NCBI GenBank assembly: GCA_035645695.1
Contig: DASQMC010000078.1
Coordinates: forward strand, 62,001-126,000
DNA: 64,000 nt
From: JAIVJZ01 sp035645695
GTDB lineage: Bacteria > Acidobacteriota > Blastocatellia > Pyrinomonadales > Pyrinomonadaceae
Direction of reading: 5' to 3'
In this document: piece by piece, positions 62,264 to 64,000 of the stretch
Layout of the letters: every line of letters starts with the position of its first letter
Numbering within the stretch: the stretch's first letter is position 1
Notes under the pieces: generated by a model
Told to the model about the DNA's origin: nothing
Database searches by the model: none
What the model saw: the letters and a program-made list of their open reading frames with translations, nothing else
Translations under genes and position numbers: made by a program

Positions 62264-62854
62264 TTATCTCCCTTTGGTCGCGGCCGGCACGATCAACTTG
62301 AACACGTTCTGTTCATCCACGACCTCTACCCTGATCCCGCCGTTGAGTTCGGCGTCCGGCGTCGTGGCGAGTGTCAGAGAACCCGCGTTGAGCGCGCGCG
62401 GTTCTGGCGGTCGTATGTTGGCGAGCGTTTTGATGGCGAGCGCGCCGAGCGCCGCGAAGACGACGAGCGCGACCGCCGCCGCCTGTTTCGTTTGACGCGA
62501 GCGCGTGCGCGCGACGAGGACGCCCGCAAAGGCAAGCGACAGCGAGAGGAAGACGCCCGCGATGATCGTCTGTGCCCGTTGGAGCGAATTGTTCGCGGTC
62601 GTCGCCGCCGCGTCCGACGCGGCATCGCGCTCCATCTCGGCGCGCAGTTGCAACAGCATGTTGCGGGGAATTTGCAATCGCGCCTCCGTCGCATCGTTGC
62701 GCGATTCGATCAACATGCGAGCGGCGGGTAACGGCCGTACGGCGCGGCGCGGTGTTGCCGTCGGAATGGGTTGCGGGGGCGGGGCGACATCTGCGAAGGC
62801 CGCCGGGGCAAGCGCGCACAACGCGAGAGCCAAACGACAGAGTTTCAGTTTCAT
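62264..62854 (-). CDS. Exported membrane-anchored protein, unknown
   Basis: A 196-residue protein with a signal peptide (LCRLALALCALAPAAFA). A proline-rich spacer (DVAPPPQPIPTATPRRAVRP) and a helical region (LQIPRNMLLQLRAEMERDAASDA) follow. Next are two membrane helices (TIIAGVFLSLSLAFAGVLVA; AAAVALVVFAALGALAIKTLA) and a small C-terminal domain (EVVDEQNVFKLIVPA). AAGGA precedes ATG 62854. First gene of the three-gene membrane operon. Function unknown. Confidence 0.7.
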   Translation of the reverse strand: MKLKLCRLALALCALAPAAFADVAPPPQPIPTATPRRAVRPLPAARMLIESRNDATEARLQIPRNMLLQLRAEMERDAASDAAATTANNSLQRAQTIIAGVFLSLSLAFAGVLVARTRSRQTKQAAAVALVVFAALGALAIKTLANIRPPEPRALNAGSLTLATTPDAELNGGIRVEVVDEQNVFKLIVPAATKGR

Positions 62855-63428
62855 GCTTGAAAATCCTTTTTATCGTAAATCGTGAATCGTAAATCGTGAA
62901 TAGATAAAAGCAGGTTTCTTTCTATTCACGATTTACGATTCACGATTTACGATTCACGTGTGGTCGTTATCAAACCGGCGAGGAATCGTAAACGGAATCG
63001 TGTTGAAACGTGGTTATGCTCAAGACAACTTCGGACAAAGTTAGCGCGCGGGCGAAACGATTCGCGCAAGCCTTCATGTGGACGCGCCCAAAGTATGGCA
63101 CGACTCGCGTGTTGTCAAGATTCTCAAGGCGCGAGGGGTAAATCGTCCGTTGATCGGCGCAAACTGTTCCCGCGCTCGTCGCGCGTCCGACGCCAATCAC
63201 ATCTCATTCGTCGCCCCTTAGTTGCGATTGCCCGCCCCGGCAGTTGCCACATGCCCCGGCGCTTGAGGGCGCGAGGGCGCGCGTGAAGTCGGTTGCGGCG
63301 CGTCTGCGTCTGCGGATATATTCTGGTTCGCGGCCGTCGCCGTCCACGGCGCACAATCGCCTTCAGGCCGCGCGGCCAAATTTATTTTTACAGAGACACT
63401 CATCCGGCGTCGCCGGGAGGAGAGAGCC
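62855..63428. other. Divergent spacer with a heptamer array
   Basis: The 574 bases between the membrane operon (minus) and the amidase gene (plus) contain array H12 and no credible gene. Confidence 0.5.
62874..62958. repeat. Heptamer array H12, CGTRAAT family, with inverted mate
   Basis: The left arm is CGTAAAT, CGTGAAT, CGTAAAT, CGTGAAT (62874-62901). The right arm is ATTCACG, ATTTACG, ATTCACG, ATTTACG, ATTCACG (62924-62958). The loop is 22 bases. The left arm is 19 bases from the minus-strand ATG 62854. Confidence 0.8.
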
Positions 63429-64000
63429 TTGAGCAATAGTAAAGAAGAAGAACGCGACTCGAACATCAATCGCAGAAAGTTTATCGGGGCGGGGCTAACG
63501 CTCGGCGTCGCCGCCGCGCTCGGGGCGACAGGGGAAACCGTCGCGGCGTCCCCCTTTTCCGCGCCCGCGTCTAAACCGGACGAACTCGAAGAGACGACTA
63601 TCGCCGACTTGCAGGAAGGAATGCGCGGCGGGAAATGGTCTGCGCGCGAGATCGCGGAGAAGTACATCGAGCGGATCGAGCGGTTCGACCGCAAAGGCCC
63701 CGCGCTCAACTCCGTCATCGAACTCAACCCCGACGCCCCTTCAATCGCCGCCGCGCTCGACCGCGAGCGAAAAGCGGGGCGCGTGCGCTCTCCCCTGCAC
63801 GGCGTCCCCGTCCTCATCAAAGACAACATCGACACGGCCGACCGGATGCAGACCACCGCCGGGTCGCTCGCCCTCGTCGGCGCGCCCGCTCCGCGCGACG
63901 CCTTTATCGTCACGCGCCTGCGCGAGGCGGGCGCGGTTATCTTAGGCAAGACGAATTTGAGCGAGTGGGCTAACTTTCGCTCGACCCATTCGTCGAGCGG
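63429..64000 (+). CDS. Tat-exported amidase, 3' end outside window
   Basis: The N-terminal 190 residues of an amidase-signature hydrolase. TTG 63429 is eight bases after GGAGG. The twin-arginine signal NRRKFIGAGLTLGVAAALGA predicts export in folded form. The enzyme part has IADLQEGMRGGKWSAREIAEKYIERIERFD, LNSVIELNPDA, and LHGVPVLIKDNIDTADRMQTTAGS with the catalytic lysine. GAVILGKTNLSEWANFRSTHSSSG follows; the serine-rich catalytic loop is just beyond the edge. Closest in character to secreted amidases of the 6-aminohexanoate or peptide-amidase type. The substrate is unknown. Confidence 0.9.
   Translation, partial: MSNSKEEERDSNINRRKFIGAGLTLGVAAALGATGETVAASPFSAPASKPDELEETTIADLQEGMRGGKWSAREIAEKYIERIERFDRKGPALNSVIELNPDAPSIAAALDRERKAGRVRSPLHGVPVLIKDNIDTADRMQTTAGSLALVGAPAPRDAFIVTRLREAGAVILGKTNLSEWANFRSTHSSS

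Overview
The window is GC-rich chromosomal DNA. Its gene content points to Acidobacteriota, most likely class Blastocatellia. The clues are a VWFA-related protein of the type expanded in acidobacteria, a stressosome, paired HD-GYP response regulators, and secreted subtilases with GDGII-repeat tails. The taxon is inferred from gene content; there is no rRNA to settle it. No plasmid, prophage or CRISPR signature was seen. The only compositional outlier is an AT-richer patch beside a tRNA-Leu gene (about 36.4-37.1 kb).

Region 1 (1-19.2 kb) is a surface-polysaccharide locus. It holds a truncated ABC-2 export permease, a SAM methyltransferase, UDP-glucose dehydrogenase and UDP-glucuronate decarboxylase (UDP-xylose supply), a secreted beta-helix protein, RmlB and RmlD (dTDP-rhamnose), and a carbamoyltransferase with two small SxtK- and SxtJ-like membrane partners. 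A Wzc-type tyrosine autokinase, a WbpD-like N-acetyltransferase, two DegT-family aminotransferases, a Gfo/Idh/MocA dehydrogenase and GDP-mannose 4,6-dehydratase complete it. It makes activated sugars but contains no glycosyltransferase, so the assembly enzymes must lie elsewhere.

Region 2 (19.3-28.1 kb) has a HerA-type ATPase, then a stressosome module (RsbR, RsbS, RsbT), a kinase-phosphatase fusion and a histidine kinase carrying an extra RsbT-like domain. The murein-recycling ligase Mpl and a stand-alone DICT-domain protein follow.

Region 3 (28.1-46.3 kb) covers metabolism and stress. It holds a short-chain dehydrogenase, a DUF2231 membrane protein, phosphate acetyltransferase, a VWFA protein, a serine hydrolase with TPRs, two closely related HD-GYP regulators, tRNA-Leu(CAA) with an orphan DnaB N-terminal-domain gene, TreS and a fused OtsA-OtsB, and an Hsp90-family protein coupled to a helical-repeat protein.

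Region 4 (47-64 kb) carries two tandem subtilases, an operon of acetyltransferase, hybrid histidine kinase and PilZ protein, an NtrC-type regulator, dUTPase, topoisomerase III, a secreted creatininase-like hydrolase, a three-gene membrane operon of unknown function, and the start of a Tat-exported amidase.

The most unusual feature is a set of about twelve intergenic arrays built from tandem 7-nt units. The unit sequence differs from locus to locus but the period does not change. Most arrays have an inverted mate a few tens of bases away, and most end within a few bases of a start codon or run over a stop codon. Several long hairpins, most without a U-tract, also mark gene ends.
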